A stretch of 64,000 nt of DNA from an uncultured Lachnospiraceae bacterium (GCA_905203555.1 CAJKWK010000007.1:9975-73974), one strand, 5' to 3'; positions 8,756 to 18,502 are shown, counted from the first letter of the stretch. The notes: generated from the letters alone by a model not told the origin. Numbers and translations are program-made.

Positions 8756-9811
8756 ATGAAACTGATCGTAAATTTGGATACAAACAGTTACCCTATCTAT
8801 ATAGAAAACGGGCTTCTTGCTGCTGCCGGATCTTATCTCACCAACATATTTTCCGGCAAAAAAATATTTATTATTTCAGACGACAATGTCTTTCCTCTCT
8901 ACGGCAAGACACTGCTGTCCTCCCTCTCCGCCTGGGAATGCCATTCTCTTGTACTTCCACATGGAGAGCCAACCAAAAGTTTCCAATCACTTCCGCAGAT
9001 TTATGAGGCACTCCTAAATGCAAAGATTTCCAGAAGTGATTTGATCATCGCATTGGGTGGCGGCGTGATCGGTGATTTGGCCGGATTCGCTGCATCCAGC
9101 TATCTGCGCGGAGTTCGGCTGGTTCAGATCCCAACCTCACTGCTTGCTCAGGTAGACTCTTCTGTAGGCGGTAAGGTTGCCGTCGACCTGCCACAAGGGA
9201 AAAACCTTGTCGGAGCATTCTATCACCCAAAACTGGTGCTGATCGATCCGGAAACCTTAAACACCCTCCCGGAGCGTTATGTAACAGATGGTATGGGTGA
9301 GGTCATCAAATATGGCTGCATCAAAGACGCCGCACTGTTCCAGACACTGCAGAGCCACTCCTCTTTTGAAGATTTGAAAGAACTGCTTCCGGAAATTATT
9401 TTCAAATGCGTCGATATCAAACGCAAGGTTGTCGAAAACGACCAATTTGATACCGGTGAACGTATGCTCCTGAACTTTGGTCATACATTAGCTCATACAT
9501 TGGAACAGTATTTTCATTACCAAAGAGAAAGCCATGGGGAGGCAGTTGCCATCGGAATGTACCAAATCAGCCTGCTCAGTGAGAAACAACAGCTGACAGT
9601 TCCGGGAACAGCCGACGCTATCAAATCTTTACTGAACACCTATGGACTTCCTCACGAATGTGGGCTCCCGATGGAAGAACTTCTCGATGCGATTACGTTA
9701 GACAAAAAAAATCTAAACAATCGTTTAAATGTAATTTTACTGCGACAGATTGGAGACAGTTTTATTTATCCTACCACAACAGATTTCTTCAAACACACCG
9801 GCAATCTGTAA
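8756..9811 (+). CDS. aroB: 3-dehydroquinate synthase
   Basis: Second shikimate enzyme: converts DAHP to 3-dehydroquinate using NAD+ and a divalent metal. Motifs include LPHGEPTKSFQS, ALGGGVIGDLAGFAAS (NAD binding), RGVRLVQIPTSLLAQVDSSVGGK, GKNLVGAFYHPK and the metal-ligand block LNFGHTLAHTLE. The 351-aa length is normal. It is the second gene of a two-gene unit with aroF and ends before the hairpin at 9844-9891. Confidence 0.96.
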   Translation: MKLIVNLDTNSYPIYIENGLLAAAGSYLTNIFSGKKIFIISDDNVFPLYGKTLLSSLSAWECHSLVLPHGEPTKSFQSLPQIYEALLNAKISRSDLIIALGGGVIGDLAGFAASSYLRGVRLVQIPTSLLAQVDSSVGGKVAVDLPQGKNLVGAFYHPKLVLIDPETLNTLPERYVTDGMGEVIKYGCIKDAALFQTLQSHSSFEDLKELLPEIIFKCVDIKRKVVENDQFDTGERMLLNFGHTLAHTLEQYFHYQRESHGEAVAIGMYQISLLSEKQQLTVPGTADAIKSLLNTYGLPHECGLPMEELLDAITLDKKNLNNRLNVILLRQIGDSFIYPTTTDFFKHTGNL

Positions 9812-9843
9812 TTTTCCATCTTAAAAAGAATCACAATAAATAC

Positions 9844-9891
9844 AAAAGCTGTAATGGTCTTCCCCTTTCAGGGTCTGCCATTACAGCTTTT
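9844..9891. terminator. Bidirectional terminator between aroB and the HAD gene
   Basis: AAAAGCTGTAATGG (9844-9857) pairs perfectly with CCATTACAGCTTTT (9878-9891). A/T runs on both sides make it usable from either strand. It lies between convergent genes. Confidence 0.9.
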
Positions 9892-9901
9892 CCAATCTGT
9901 C

Positions 9902-10696
9902 TCAAATTAACCCGTAATGCTTTAATGCACAGGCAATTCCATCCTCTTCTACCCGTTTTGTTATAAATTCCGTATACGGTTCCAACCCTTTTGCATGATC
10001 CCCCATCGCAATCGTATGATTTGCAAATTCAAACATTGACAAATCGTTTAAACTATCTCCAAACACATAGGACTGTTCTCTGTCAATATCAAATTTCTCC
10101 AATATAGCTTCGCATGCCGTTGCCTTGGAATATCCTTTCTGAATCACCTCATACATCCCATCGCCTCGATCTATCGCTTCCATATCCTGCTCTATAAACT
10201 GAAACAACGTTTTTACATCACTCTTTTCATCTGTATACAAAAACAATTTATCATATTGACACTTTTTACTTTCAATATATAATTTCTTTCCAAGCCCAAG
10301 ACTTCCAAAATGTTCTCTGGCATTTTCAAGTTCTGCGAATCGGGATTTTGCCTCCGGAAAATAAACATCTTCCGAACTTTCCAGCACCACTCCGATCTTA
10401 CATTCATATACTTTTTCAAGGATCTCATTTCCCCTTGGCAAATCAATATGACTTTCCAGCAGCACCTCATCCCGATACACCAAATAGCAGCCGCAGCCAC
10501 ATAAATACCCATCAAAATCAAATGCATACAACTCCTTTGGCAGCGCACAAATGGTCCGTCCGGTATTTACAAAAAGTAAATGTCCGTTTTTCTGTGCCTC
10601 AGCCATCGCATCTAATGCGCTTTGCGGAATTGTATGTGTATCATTGCTTAAAATAGTTCCATCAATATCAAAAAATAATGCTGCTCGTTTCTTCAT
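9902..10696 (-). CDS. Cof-type HAD-superfamily phosphatase
   Basis: A 264-aa soluble hydrolase. Motif I is FFDIDGTILSNDTHTIP (catalytic DxD), motif II FVNTGR, and motif IV VFGDSLNDLSMFEFANHTIAMG. The spacing, with a large C2 cap between motifs II and III, is typical of Cof/YbiV-like sugar- or cofactor-phosphate phosphatases. Substrate cannot be told from sequence. It is monocistronic, convergent with aroB and divergent from pdaA. Confidence 0.88.
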   Translation of the reverse strand: MKKRAALFFDIDGTILSNDTHTIPQSALDAMAEAQKNGHLLFVNTGRTICALPKELYAFDFDGYLCGCGCYLVYRDEVLLESHIDLPRGNEILEKVYECKIGVVLESSEDVYFPEAKSRFAELENAREHFGSLGLGKKLYIESKKCQYDKLFLYTDEKSDVKTLFQFIEQDMEAIDRGDGMYEVIQKGYSKATACEAILEKFDIDREQSYVFGDSLNDLSMFEFANHTIAMGDHAKGLEPYTEFITKRVEEDGIACALKHYGLI

Positions 10697-10812
10697 TCTC
10701 TCTTTTATCTCCTGTCAACTCTATCTGAACAAAATTTCGTACCAACTTTATCACATTCTGTATTATAAATCAATCTTCTGACATATATTAAAACAAAAAC
10801 TTCTGGTGAATC

Positions 10813-11607
10813 ATGAAAACAAAACGGATCCGCATTCTTTTACTTTTTCTTCTCGCATTTCTTTTCGGAAATCTGGCAGCATACATCCGAACTTCTTTTT
10901 CTCCAAAAACAGTCCCGACTGCTGCTGAGGGAAACTGGGGATTGAGTTTCCAGCAAGATGGAGAACCGCCTGTTGCCAATGCCTCCTTTGAAGAGCTGAA
11001 AAAATATAACGCATACTATGCAGAAAACACCACCGAGAAAAAGCTCTATCTCACATTTGATGCCGGTTTTGAAAACGGAAATACGCCCGCCATTCTGGAT
11101 GCCCTGAAAAAGCATGATGTAAAAGCCACATTCTTTGTCGTTGGAACCTATATCAAAGACAATCCTGATCTGGTCAGGCGAATTCATGAAGAGGGACATA
11201 TCATCGGAAACCATACATATCACCACCCGGATATGTCCCAAATTGCCACAAAAGAATCCTTTGAAAAAGAACTTTCCGATGTAGAATCCCAGTACAAAGA
11301 AGTCGTCGGAGAAGAAATGACCAAATTCTACCGCCCTCCACAGGGAAAATACAACGAATCCAATCTACAAATGGCAAAAGATCTGGGGTACCATACTTTT
11401 TTCTGGAGTCTTGCTTACGTCGACTGGTATGAAAACAATCAACCGTCCAAAGAAGAGGCCTTCCAAAAACTACTTGGAAGAATACATCCCGGTGCAATCG
11501 TCCTGCTGCACAGCACTTCCAAAACAAACGCAGACATCTTGGATGAACTTCTTACAAAATGGGAGGAAATGGGATACGAATTTGCTTCTCTTGAAACTTT
11601 AATCTGA
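10813..11607 (+). CDS. pdaA: PdaA-type delta-lactam-biosynthetic polysaccharide deacetylase
   Basis: De-N-acetylates MurNAc in the spore cortex so that muramic delta-lactam can form. It has an N-terminal hydrophobic anchor/signal (ILLLFLLAFLFGNLAAYI) and then a NodB domain: LYLTFDAGFENGN (motif 1), HIIGNHTYHHPDM (metal His), FYRPPQGKYNE (motif 3), DWYENNQPS, and GAIVLLHSTSKTNADILDEL. The TFDAGFENGNT form of motif 1 is characteristic of PdaA. It has 264 aa. The SD is weak (GGTGA), and the start is the only sensible ATG before the signal. Forespore expression is expected from the family. Confidence 0.9.
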   Translation: MKTKRIRILLLFLLAFLFGNLAAYIRTSFSPKTVPTAAEGNWGLSFQQDGEPPVANASFEELKKYNAYYAENTTEKKLYLTFDAGFENGNTPAILDALKKHDVKATFFVVGTYIKDNPDLVRRIHEEGHIIGNHTYHHPDMSQIATKESFEKELSDVESQYKEVVGEEMTKFYRPPQGKYNESNLQMAKDLGYHTFFWSLAYVDWYENNQPSKEEAFQKLLGRIHPGAIVLLHSTSKTNADILDELLTKWEEMGYEFASLETLI

Positions 11608-11670
11608 TCCCTCCGTCTGCTATAACACTCAAAATAGTCCACCAGACTGTTTATCACATGCGTAGAAATC

Positions 11671-11710
11671 AAAAATCTGCCGACAGAATATCCTCTCTGC
11701 GGCAGATTTT
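11671..11710. terminator. Bidirectional terminator between pdaA and the MATE gene
   Basis: AAAATCTGCCG (11672-11682) pairs with CGGCAGATTTT (11700-11710), with A/T runs on both sides. It is shared by the convergent pdaA (+) and MATE (-) genes. Confidence 0.88.
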
Positions 11711-11727
11711 CATTTTTCTACTCTATC

Positions 11728-13089
11728 TTACTGTTCTTCTGCATCCCGTAATTTCTTCATATCATGTTTCATAATATAGAAGTACATTACGATCAACAAT
11801 GCTGCTGCAAAAATCCAGGCAATCGGACTTGCCATACACACCCCTGCATAACTCTTCTTTCTTGCTGCAAGAACCGCTACGATTCCACGACCAATCAACT
11901 CTGCAACCCCCGCCATCATCGGAAGTAAACCATATCCCATTCCCTGTATTCCATTTCGATACAGATTCACTACCGCCAACGGAATAAAGAAAATACCGAC
12001 GCATTTCAAATAAATATCCACTGCGTTCATAATCTCTTCCACATTTCCGGAAACAAAAAAATACGTCATATATTTTCCAACAAACATAATCAAAATTCCT
12101 GTGATTACCGCATAAACAAAGGACATAATGGTAGCGGAACGGAATCCCTGACGGATCCTTTTGACTTTACCGGCACCAATATTCTGAGCAGAATAGGTCG
12201 CAAGAGTCGTTCCCAACGCCACAAATGCCTGTGTTACAATCTGCTCAATTTTTGATGCGGCAGTAAACGCTGCCACCAGCGTTGATCCAAGAATATTCAG
12301 CGCCGTCTGCACCATCATTGTACCAATTGCAGTAATGGAATACTGCAATGCCATCGGAAATCCCACTGCCAATTGTAGTTTCAGCAAATGTCCTTTTGGC
12401 CGCCAGTCATCTTTTTCCATTTTCAGGATTGGAATTTTCTTAATAATATATATCAGACACAAGATTCCCGAAACACCTTGTGAAATTACCGTAGCGTACG
12501 CTGCCCCCGGCGCTCCCATACCAAATACAAGAATCAATACCAGATCCAGCACAATATTTAACAACGCAGATAATATCAAAAAATAAAGTGGAATCTTACT
12601 GTTTCCCAAGGCTCTCAAAATACTTGCCAGCAGATTATACAGCATCTGCGCTCCGATCCCTGCACAGATTACCATAATATATGCATATGCATCTTCAAAA
12701 ATATCTGCCGGAGTCTGCATAAAATAGAGCAGAGGTTTCATAAACAACATACTGATTACTGTCAGGATAATCGTCATAATAATACTCAAAAGAGATGCGC
12801 CGCCAACCGTCTGCCGCATCGCTTTCATATCTCCGGCCCCAAACTTCTGTGCTGTCAGAACAGTAAATCCTGCTGTCATTCCCAATACAAATCCCAAGAT
12901 CAAGAACATGATCGTCCCGGTGCTTCCTACCGCGGCAAGCGCCTTTGTTCCGACAAACTTTCCAACGATCACCGTATCTGCCATATTATAAAACTGCTGA
13001 AAAACATTTCCCAGGAAAATGGGAAATGTAAAGTCTAAAATAATTTTGCCCGGATTCCCGGTTGTCATGTCTTTCTGCAATGTTTTCAT
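11728..13089 (-). CDS. MATE-family efflux transporter
   Basis: A 453-aa protein with about 12 membrane helices in two homologous halves, starting LQKDMTTGNPGKIILDFTFPIFLGN. FYNMADTVIVGKFVGTKALAAVG is the family-defining loop, repeated in the second half as GSTLVAAFTAASKIEQIVTQAF and YSAQNIGAGKVKRI. The family expels drugs or metabolites using Na+ or H+ gradients. Substrate is unknown. It is separated from the upstream BMC genes by the terminator at 13130-13159, so it is probably a separate unit. Confidence 0.92.
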   Translation of the reverse strand: MKTLQKDMTTGNPGKIILDFTFPIFLGNVFQQFYNMADTVIVGKFVGTKALAAVGSTGTIMFLILGFVLGMTAGFTVLTAQKFGAGDMKAMRQTVGGASLLSIIMTIILTVISMLFMKPLLYFMQTPADIFEDAYAYIMVICAGIGAQMLYNLLASILRALGNSKIPLYFLILSALLNIVLDLVLILVFGMGAPGAAYATVISQGVSGILCLIYIIKKIPILKMEKDDWRPKGHLLKLQLAVGFPMALQYSITAIGTMMVQTALNILGSTLVAAFTAASKIEQIVTQAFVALGTTLATYSAQNIGAGKVKRIRQGFRSATIMSFVYAVITGILIMFVGKYMTYFFVSGNVEEIMNAVDIYLKCVGIFFIPLAVVNLYRNGIQGMGYGLLPMMAGVAELIGRGIVAVLAARKKSYAGVCMASPIAWIFAAALLIVMYFYIMKHDMKKLRDAEEQ

Positions 13090-13129
13090 CGCAATCCTCC
13101 TCTCATTTTTTTCATCTTACTATCATTAT

Positions 13130-13159
13130 AAAAAGTAGGCCAATCCTGACCTACTTTTT
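13130..13159 (-). terminator. Rho-independent terminator of the BMC gene pair
   Basis: AAAAAGTAGG / CCTACTTTTT is a perfect 10-bp stem with a 10-nt loop. On the minus strand it overlaps the stop codon of the distal BMC gene (the AAAAAGTAG of ...Lys-Lys-stop is the 5' arm). This tightly ends the BMC transcript before the MATE gene. Confidence 0.9.
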
Positions 13160-13426
13160 GAACATTTCTACAATCTCAACCATCTCTTCTGATGGATTGG
13201 AAATCACCGCAGAATTAAAAATTCTGCAAGGAGAAGATTCCGTCACGCTCTCAACTGCCGCTGTCACCGCCGATACACTTCCGCTGACAAATACAAGAGC
13301 ATGTCCGCCACACTTTGTATCTTTAGCTTCATACGTCACATCCGCCGCCTTCAGCATCTGATCCACTACCAATACTGCATTGGCATCTCCCAGGACTTCT
13401 ACAAGTCCAAATGCACCATATCTCAT
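13151..13426 (-). CDS. Bacterial microcompartment (BMC-domain) shell protein, distal
   Basis: A single BMC-domain protein of about 91 aa. The fold signature runs YGAFGLVEVLGDANAVLVVD (strand 1 and helix), VTYEAKDTKCGGHALVFVSG (central strands and pore loop), VSAVTAAVES and the C-terminal FNSAVISNPSEEMVEIV. An ATG at 13447 is in frame, but AGAGG lies ~7 nt before the ATG at 13426, which gives the canonical short N-terminus. BMC hexamers tile the facets of protein microcompartments. It is paired with the gene at 13466. No encapsulated enzyme signature is adjacent, so the pathway is unknown. Confidence 0.88.
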   Translation of the reverse strand: MRYGAFGLVEVLGDANAVLVVDQMLKAADVTYEAKDTKCGGHALVFVSGSVSAVTAAVESVTESSPCRIFNSAVISNPSEEMVEIVEMFKK

Positions 13427-13465
13427 ATATGTACCTCTACTTTCCATTATATTTATTTTCCCTGT

Positions 13466-13765
13466 CTATCTCCCAATCGTCATTGCAAGCGCTGTCTCTG
13501 TGTCTTCTGTCGGCGCTGCAATCACCGTATGGGAAACAATCTTGGAAATCGGTGCAGCTACTGAAAGAGCCGCCTCCATCGCTGCTTTCACATCAGATAC
13601 CCTTCCTCGCATCTTCACACATGCACCTGCGGAAAGTCGATTTCTCTCCACTCCCTGTATCTTTACCGCTGCGGCTTTTGCTGCCGCATCCAAAGCTACA
13701 AAGCAGGCACACTCACTATCCAGTTCAAATACGCCTACCGCCATTCCTTCATATTTTCCTGTCAT
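13466..13765 (-). CDS. Bacterial microcompartment (BMC-domain) shell protein, proximal
   Basis: A second single-BMC-domain protein, 99 aa, beginning MTGKYEGMAVGVFELDSE. Family features are the strand-helix start, GVERNRLSAGACVKMRG (central strands; pore loop near LSAG), the Ala-rich helix VSDVKAAMEAALSVA and the closing HTVIAAPTED. The pore loop differs clearly from that of the distal paralogue, so the two probably form different hexamers. SD GGAGGACAGG precedes the ATG. It has its own promoter (13861-13889) and is co-transcribed with the distal gene (18-nt gap from its in-frame extension). Confidence 0.87.
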   Translation of the reverse strand: MTGKYEGMAVGVFELDSECACFVALDAAAKAAAVKIQGVERNRLSAGACVKMRGRVSDVKAAMEAALSVAAPISKIVSHTVIAAPTEDTETALAMTIGR

Positions 13766-13860
13766 CCTGTCCTCCAGTCCGGGACTCTTTCACATCCCGT
13801 TAACCCATTTTAGTTTCGAATTCTTATAAATTTATATCATTTCTGTCTTGCATTATCTTC

Positions 13861-13889
13861 ATTATAAATGGAACAACGATAGATTTCAA
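13861..13889 (-). promoter_or_regulatory. Promoter of the BMC pair
   Basis: Read on the minus strand, TTGAAA (13884-13889) and TATAAT (13861-13866) are separated by exactly 17 nt. The untranslated leader contains a small dyad, CGGGA...TCCCG, just before the SD. The promoter lies outside the ara genes, so the BMC pair can be expressed independently. Confidence 0.8.
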
Positions 13890-13910
13890 CTTGATTTTTC
13901 ACTTTCTATC

Positions 13911-14522
13911 CTACCCCTTCCACACACTCCATGCAAACAAAAAAACTTCAAGAATCATCCCGGTCTGCAGAAATACTCCAATTGGAATCAATGTATTCTT
14001 TGTTTTCCCTTGAGACAAAAGCCATATCCCATAAAAGGCTGCTATAATAACTGAAAAAACAAAAGACTTCCATATAATTTCAAATCCCCAGAAGAGACCA
14101 CAGGCTCCCATGAATTTTATATCCCCGCCGCCAAAGCTCCCCTTTTTCCCCAGAGATAACATCAGCATCGGAACACTGACAATTCCACCGCCTGCCAATC
14201 GTTCTCCTATCGATATTTCCGTCATTACCGGAGCTGCCGCAAATGCTAACAGTGCAATCACACAACAATATTGATTTGGAATCTTATGACAAGAAGAATC
14301 ACTTCGAGCCGCCAGATTAACAACATGAAAAAACAGCGCAATAAGAATTGTAGCTACGATTTTCTTTGGAAAAGGTACTCTATTCTGAGCGTAGATGCAA
14401 CTATAAAAAAATGCACAAAGCAGTGCTGCACCCTCCCCGGGCAGCACCGCTTTATTCTGTATCAACCACTTTAAAACTTTTTTTCTATTCTGTCTCACGT
14501 TTCTCTTACTTGCGATAGACAA
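13911..14522 (-). CDS. A24-type prepilin peptidase-like membrane protein
   Basis: A 203-aa polytopic protein with the A24 aspartyl peptidase pattern. The first half has RSDSSCHKIPNQYC, corresponding to the family's D...IPN block. The second half has GKKGSFGGGDIKFMGACGL, matching the GxGDxK catalytic-Asp motif. Such enzymes process type IV prepilins, Flp/Tad pilins or competence pseudopilins. The start overlaps araA by 17 nt and it is the last ORF of the ara transcript, an unusual place for it. No pilin genes are visible nearby. The start is uncertain because no other ATG lies before the first helices. Confidence 0.75.
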   Translation of the reverse strand: MSIASKRNVRQNRKKVLKWLIQNKAVLPGEGAALLCAFFYSCIYAQNRVPFPKKIVATILIALFFHVVNLAARSDSSCHKIPNQYCCVIALLAFAAAPVMTEISIGERLAGGGIVSVPMLMLSLGKKGSFGGGDIKFMGACGLFWGFEIIWKSFVFSVIIAAFYGIWLLSQGKTKNTLIPIGVFLQTGMILEVFLFAWSVWKG

Positions 14523-16002
14523 CAGAGTTCCACATTAACTCATTTTTAAAATTACGGATTGTAGTATCCTTATCAATATAAACCGCTTCGATTCCCATGG
14601 CAGCCGCCCAGTCACCCATCTGTTCTGCTGTCAAATCATAGGAAAATGCAGTATGGTGTGCTCCACCGGCAAGAATCCATGCTTCTGCGCCGGTCTGCAG
14701 ATTTGGCTCCGGTGTCCAGAACGCTGTTGCCACCGGGAGTTTCGGCATCGGTTTCTCTGTCTTCTTGCAATTCACATCATTGATGATCAGACGGAACCGG
14801 TCACCAAGATCAATGAGTGAAGTAGCAACCGCCGGACCCTCTTTTGCTGTAAATACAAGTCTTGCCGGATCCTCTCTGTCACCCATAGACAATGGCTGTT
14901 CTTTAATACTGATCGGACCATCTGCAATTGTCGGACAAACTTCCAACATATGCGCCTGAAGAATGCCTTCTTTTCCCGGCACCAGATTATACGTGTAATC
15001 TTCCATGAAAGAGGTTCCCTTCGCATCTTTCATTCCCTGTGTCATAATCTTCATAATCCGAACCATGGCAGCTGTTTTCCAATCTCCTTCAGCACCAAAT
15101 CCGTATCCCTTTTCCATCAATCTCTGAATTGCCAGTCCCGGAAGCTGTTTCAGACCTCCCAGATCCCCAAAATGTGTTACAATTGCCTGATAATTCTTTT
15201 CTTCCAGAAAACGCTCAAATCCAATCTCAATTCCAGCCTGTACTGCAACATGTTTCCGGAATTCTTTTTCATCTCTTCCTTCTAACAAAATCTGATATTT
15301 GCTGTAATATTCTTCTACAAGAGTGTCTATATCAGCCTGAGAAACCGCATTTACTGCTTCTACGATTTCATTAACAGGATATGCATCTACTTCCCAGCCA
15401 AATTTCAACTGAGCCTCTACCTTGTCGCCTTCTGTAACAGCCACATTACGCATATTGTCTGCAATACGCATCACACGTACATGACTGCTCTCAATCACAC
15501 CAATTGCAGTACGCATCCAGGAACCGATCCGTTTCTGCACATTCTCGTCTTCCCAGTGTCCTGCAACGACTTTTCGTTCCATACCAAGACGACTGAAAAT
15601 ATGCCCAAACTCCCGATCTCCATGAGCAGACTGATTCTCATTCATGAAATCCATATCAATGGTATCATATGGAATTTCCCGATTAAACTGTGTATGGAGA
15701 TGAAGCAATGGTTTTCGAAACTCCTGTAAGCCCAAAATCCATGATTTTGCCGGAGAAAATGTATGCATCCATGTAATCACACCTGCACATGTATCATCCA
15801 TATTTGCTTCATTGAATGTTTTACGGATTAATTCATTTGTAATCAACGTAGGTTTCCATACAACCTCATATGGAAGATTTCCGGATTTATTCAGTGCCTC
15901 TACAATAATCTTAGAATGTTCTGCCACATGCGCCAGACATTCTTCTCCATAGAGATCCTGTGATCCGGTACAAAACCAAAACTTATATGCTTTTTGCTGC
16001 AT
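14506..16002 (-). CDS. araA: L-arabinose isomerase
   Basis: Converts L-arabinose to L-ribulose (Mn2+-dependent). The 498-aa protein begins AYKFWFCTGSQDLYGEE, with the family block TWMHTFSPAKSWI, QFNREIPYDTIDMDFMNENQSAHGDREFG, and a C-terminal AWILAGGAHHTAFSYDLT (metal His pair region). GGAGGG precedes the ATG. It lies 3 nt downstream of araD, in the order araB-araD-araA. No dedicated arabinose transporter is in this window. Confidence 0.97.
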   Translation of the reverse strand: MQQKAYKFWFCTGSQDLYGEECLAHVAEHSKIIVEALNKSGNLPYEVVWKPTLITNELIRKTFNEANMDDTCAGVITWMHTFSPAKSWILGLQEFRKPLLHLHTQFNREIPYDTIDMDFMNENQSAHGDREFGHIFSRLGMERKVVAGHWEDENVQKRIGSWMRTAIGVIESSHVRVMRIADNMRNVAVTEGDKVEAQLKFGWEVDAYPVNEIVEAVNAVSQADIDTLVEEYYSKYQILLEGRDEKEFRKHVAVQAGIEIGFERFLEEKNYQAIVTHFGDLGGLKQLPGLAIQRLMEKGYGFGAEGDWKTAAMVRIMKIMTQGMKDAKGTSFMEDYTYNLVPGKEGILQAHMLEVCPTIADGPISIKEQPLSMGDREDPARLVFTAKEGPAVATSLIDLGDRFRLIINDVNCKKTEKPMPKLPVATAFWTPEPNLQTGAEAWILAGGAHHTAFSYDLTAEQMGDWAAAMGIEAVYIDKDTTIRNFKNELMWNSVVYRK

Positions 16003-16004
16003 GC

Positions 16005-16706
16005 TTATTTCCCTCCTTGTCCATAATATGCATTTTCACCATGTTTTCTATAATAATGCTTATCCTGCAGTTCCTGCGGTGCAGACTGATTTTTTGGATT
16101 TAACATCTCACAACGCGCAGCCATCTTCGCAACCTCTTCCAAAACCACTGCATTATGAACTGCCTCATTGGCATCTTTTCCCCATGTAAACGGGCCATGA
16201 TTCTTACATAACACAGCCGGAACCGCAACATAATCCTTCTGTAAGCGTTCAAATTCATCCGCAATCAGAACACCTGTATTCCACTCATACGCCTCATCAA
16301 TTTCTTCTTTTGTCAAATTTCGCACGCAAGGAACTTCTCCATAAATATAATCCGCATGGGTTGTTCCATAACATGGAATATCTCTTCCTGCCTGTGCCCA
16401 GCTGGTAGCCCATGGGGAATGTGTATGTACAATTCCGCCAATATTCGGAAAACGGTTATACAGCACTACATGAGTAGCTGTATCAGAAGACGGATTATAC
16501 TCGCCTTCCACCTTTTCACCTTTCAAGTTCACAACAACCATGCTTTCCGGTGTCAGTTTCTCATAATCTACCCCGCTTGGTTTGATAACAAACAGCCCTT
16601 TTTCACGATCAATCCCACTTACATTTCCCCATGTAAATGTAACCAACCCATGCTTTGGCAACAGCATATTCGCTTCATATACCTGTCGTTTCAGTTCTTC
16701 TAACAT
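16005..16706 (-). CDS. araD: L-ribulose-5-phosphate 4-epimerase
   Basis: A class II aldolase-fold enzyme that turns L-ribulose 5-phosphate into D-xylulose 5-phosphate for the pentose phosphate pathway. It has 233 aa. Motifs are [29 protein letters not shown] residues, [32 protein letters not shown] (zinc His cluster HTH), [13 protein letters not shown] and [26 protein letters not shown]. It is sandwiched between araB and araA with gaps of 23 and 2 nt. Confidence 0.97.
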   Translation of the reverse strand: MLEELKRQVYEANMLLPKHGLVTFTWGNVSGIDREKGLFVIKPSGVDYEKLTPESMVVVNLKGEKVEGEYNPSSDTATHVVLYNRFPNIGGIVHTHSPWATSWAQAGRDIPCYGTTHADYIYGEVPCVRNLTKEEIDEAYEWNTGVLIADEFERLQKDYVAVPAVLCKNHGPFTWGKDANEAVHNAVVLEEVAKMAARCEMLNPKNQSAPQELQDKHYYRKHGENAYYGQGGK

Positions 16707-16729
16707 GACCTTTATTCTCCTTCTCTTTC

Positions 16730-18331
16730 TTACTCTACATTCTCCACTGCCGCCCGTTCAATCGGAAGACCTGCTGTATACAATTCCATAAATTTCTCAA
16801 ATCCATCTACGTCAGAAACAACCGGTTCCATCCGTTCACCTTCTTCTCCGCCAAAAACTTTCTGTGCCAAATAATCTGTCAGACTCTCTCCTTCGCCCTT
16901 ATGTGTCATATAAGAAGCAAGCAGTGCAATTCCCCAGGCTCCGCCTTCTCCTGCTGTTTCCATAACATAAACCGGCGTATTGATCGCTGCTGCCAGAATT
17001 CTCTGACCTACACCTTTTGTCTTAAACAATCCGCCATGACCAAGCATCTTATCCAACTCTACATGCTCCTGCTTAATCAGAATATCCATTCCCGTTTTCA
17101 ACGCACCTAAAGAAGTACACAAATGCACTCTCATAAAGTTAGCCAATGTAAATTTACTGTCCGGTTTTCGAACAAACAGAGGACGGCCTGCCTCAAAACC
17201 TGTAATATGTTCTCCGGAAAAATAGTTATATGCCAAAAGTCCGCCGCAGTCTGCGTCTCCTTCCAATGCCTTGTTATACAATGTTCCAAACAATGTATTC
17301 ATATCCACTTCATGTCCAAATGCCTCCAGACATTCTTTGAAAAGACCAACCCATGCATTCAAGTCAGAAGTACAGTTATTACAATGCACCATTGCAACCG
17401 GATCTCCTGCCGGCGTTGTTACCATATCTATTTCCTCATAAGGCTTTGTCAACGGTTTTTCCAGTACCGCCATTGCAAACACACTGGTTCCGGCTGATAC
17501 ATTTCCTGTACGAACTGCCACACTATTCGTTGCGGTCATTCCGGTCCCTGCGTCACCTTCCGGCGGACACATTGGAACACCTGCCTCCAGATCTCCTGCC
17601 GGATCCAATAATTTCGCGCCTGACTCTGTCAATGCACCGCCATTGTCTCCAGCCACCAGCACTTTTGGAAGAATCTCTTCTATCTTCCAGGAAAATCCTT
17701 TTTCAGCGATCAATTCATCGAACTGTGTCAACATTTTACCATCCCATGTATGGTTTGCAGAGTCAATCGGGAACATACCTGCTGCCTCTCCGATTCCCAT
17801 AACCTTCTCTCCGGTCAGCTGCCAATGAATATATCCTGCCAGAGTCGTAATGAAACGAATCTCCTTAACATGCTCTTCTCCATTTAAAATTGCCTGATAT
17901 AAATGCGCCACGCTCCAACGCTGCGGAATATGGAACTGGAATACCTCTGATAATTTTTCAGAAGCTGGTTCTGTAATCGTATTTCTCCATGTACGGAACT
18001 CTGCCAACTGCTTACCCTCTCCATCAAAAGGCAGATATCCATGCATCATTCCACTAAATCCAATGGCACCTAATTTCGTTACTGTAAGATCGTATTTTGC
18101 TTTTACATCTTTCTTCATCTCTGCATAACAATCCTGCAGGCCATTCCGGATATCCTCCATAGAATACGTCCAAACATTATCTATCAGACGATTCTCCCAA
18201 TCATGACTTCCTGAAGCGATAGTCTGATACTCCTCATCGATCAATACAGCCTTAATTCTTGTAGAACCAAACTCGATTCCCAAAACAGCCTGACCACTCT
18301 CAATACAGTGAATTGCTTTTTCCTTATTCAT
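16730..18331 (-). CDS. araB: L-ribulokinase (FGGY family)
   Basis: Phosphorylates L-ribulose. The 533-aa FGGY carbohydrate kinase opens with [21 protein letters not shown] (ATPase phosphate-1 motif). It continues with [47 protein letters not shown] (central ATPase region) and [15 protein letters not shown] near the C-terminus. It is the first gene of the araB-araD-araA operon. The regulator at 18503 is divergent, 171 nt away. The identity follows from the araD/araA context plus the family motifs. Confidence 0.93.
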   Translation of the reverse strand: MNKEKAIHCIESGQAVLGIEFGSTRIKAVLIDEEYQTIASGSHDWENRLIDNVWTYSMEDIRNGLQDCYAEMKKDVKAKYDLTVTKLGAIGFSGMMHGYLPFDGEGKQLAEFRTWRNTITEPASEKLSEVFQFHIPQRWSVAHLYQAILNGEEHVKEIRFITTLAGYIHWQLTGEKVMGIGEAAGMFPIDSANHTWDGKMLTQFDELIAEKGFSWKIEEILPKVLVAGDNGGALTESGAKLLDPAGDLEAGVPMCPPEGDAGTGMTATNSVAVRTGNVSAGTSVFAMAVLEKPLTKPYEEIDMVTTPAGDPVAMVHCNNCTSDLNAWVGLFKECLEAFGHEVDMNTLFGTLYNKALEGDADCGGLLAYNYFSGEHITGFEAGRPLFVRKPDSKFTLANFMRVHLCTSLGALKTGMDILIKQEHVELDKMLGHGGLFKTKGVGQRILAAAINTPVYVMETAGEGGAWGIALLASYMTHKGEGESLTDYLAQKVFGGEEGERMEPVVSDVDGFEKFMELYTAGLPIERAAVENVE

Positions 18332-18383
18332 ACTAAAAAACTCCTTCCTTTTTACTTCTTTTCGCTCTTCATTTCTACCTCAA

Positions 18384-18412
18384 AGTATAGCCCAAATCAA
18401 TGCATTATGAAA
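18384..18412 (-). promoter_or_regulatory. Probable regulated promoter of the araB operon
   Basis: On the minus strand a good -10 (TATACT, 18384-18389) has only a poor -35 (TTTCAT, 18407-18412) at 17-nt spacing. That pattern fits a promoter needing an activator such as the divergent AraC-family protein. No clear direct-repeat binding site could be assigned by eye. Confidence 0.45.
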
Positions 18413-18502
18413 GAACTATCTTATCCTATTCTAGACATTTATTAACCTAAGTTGTAAAATAAATATAAATATATCACTCTTTTTCGGAAAGGAGTTATTA
18501 CA

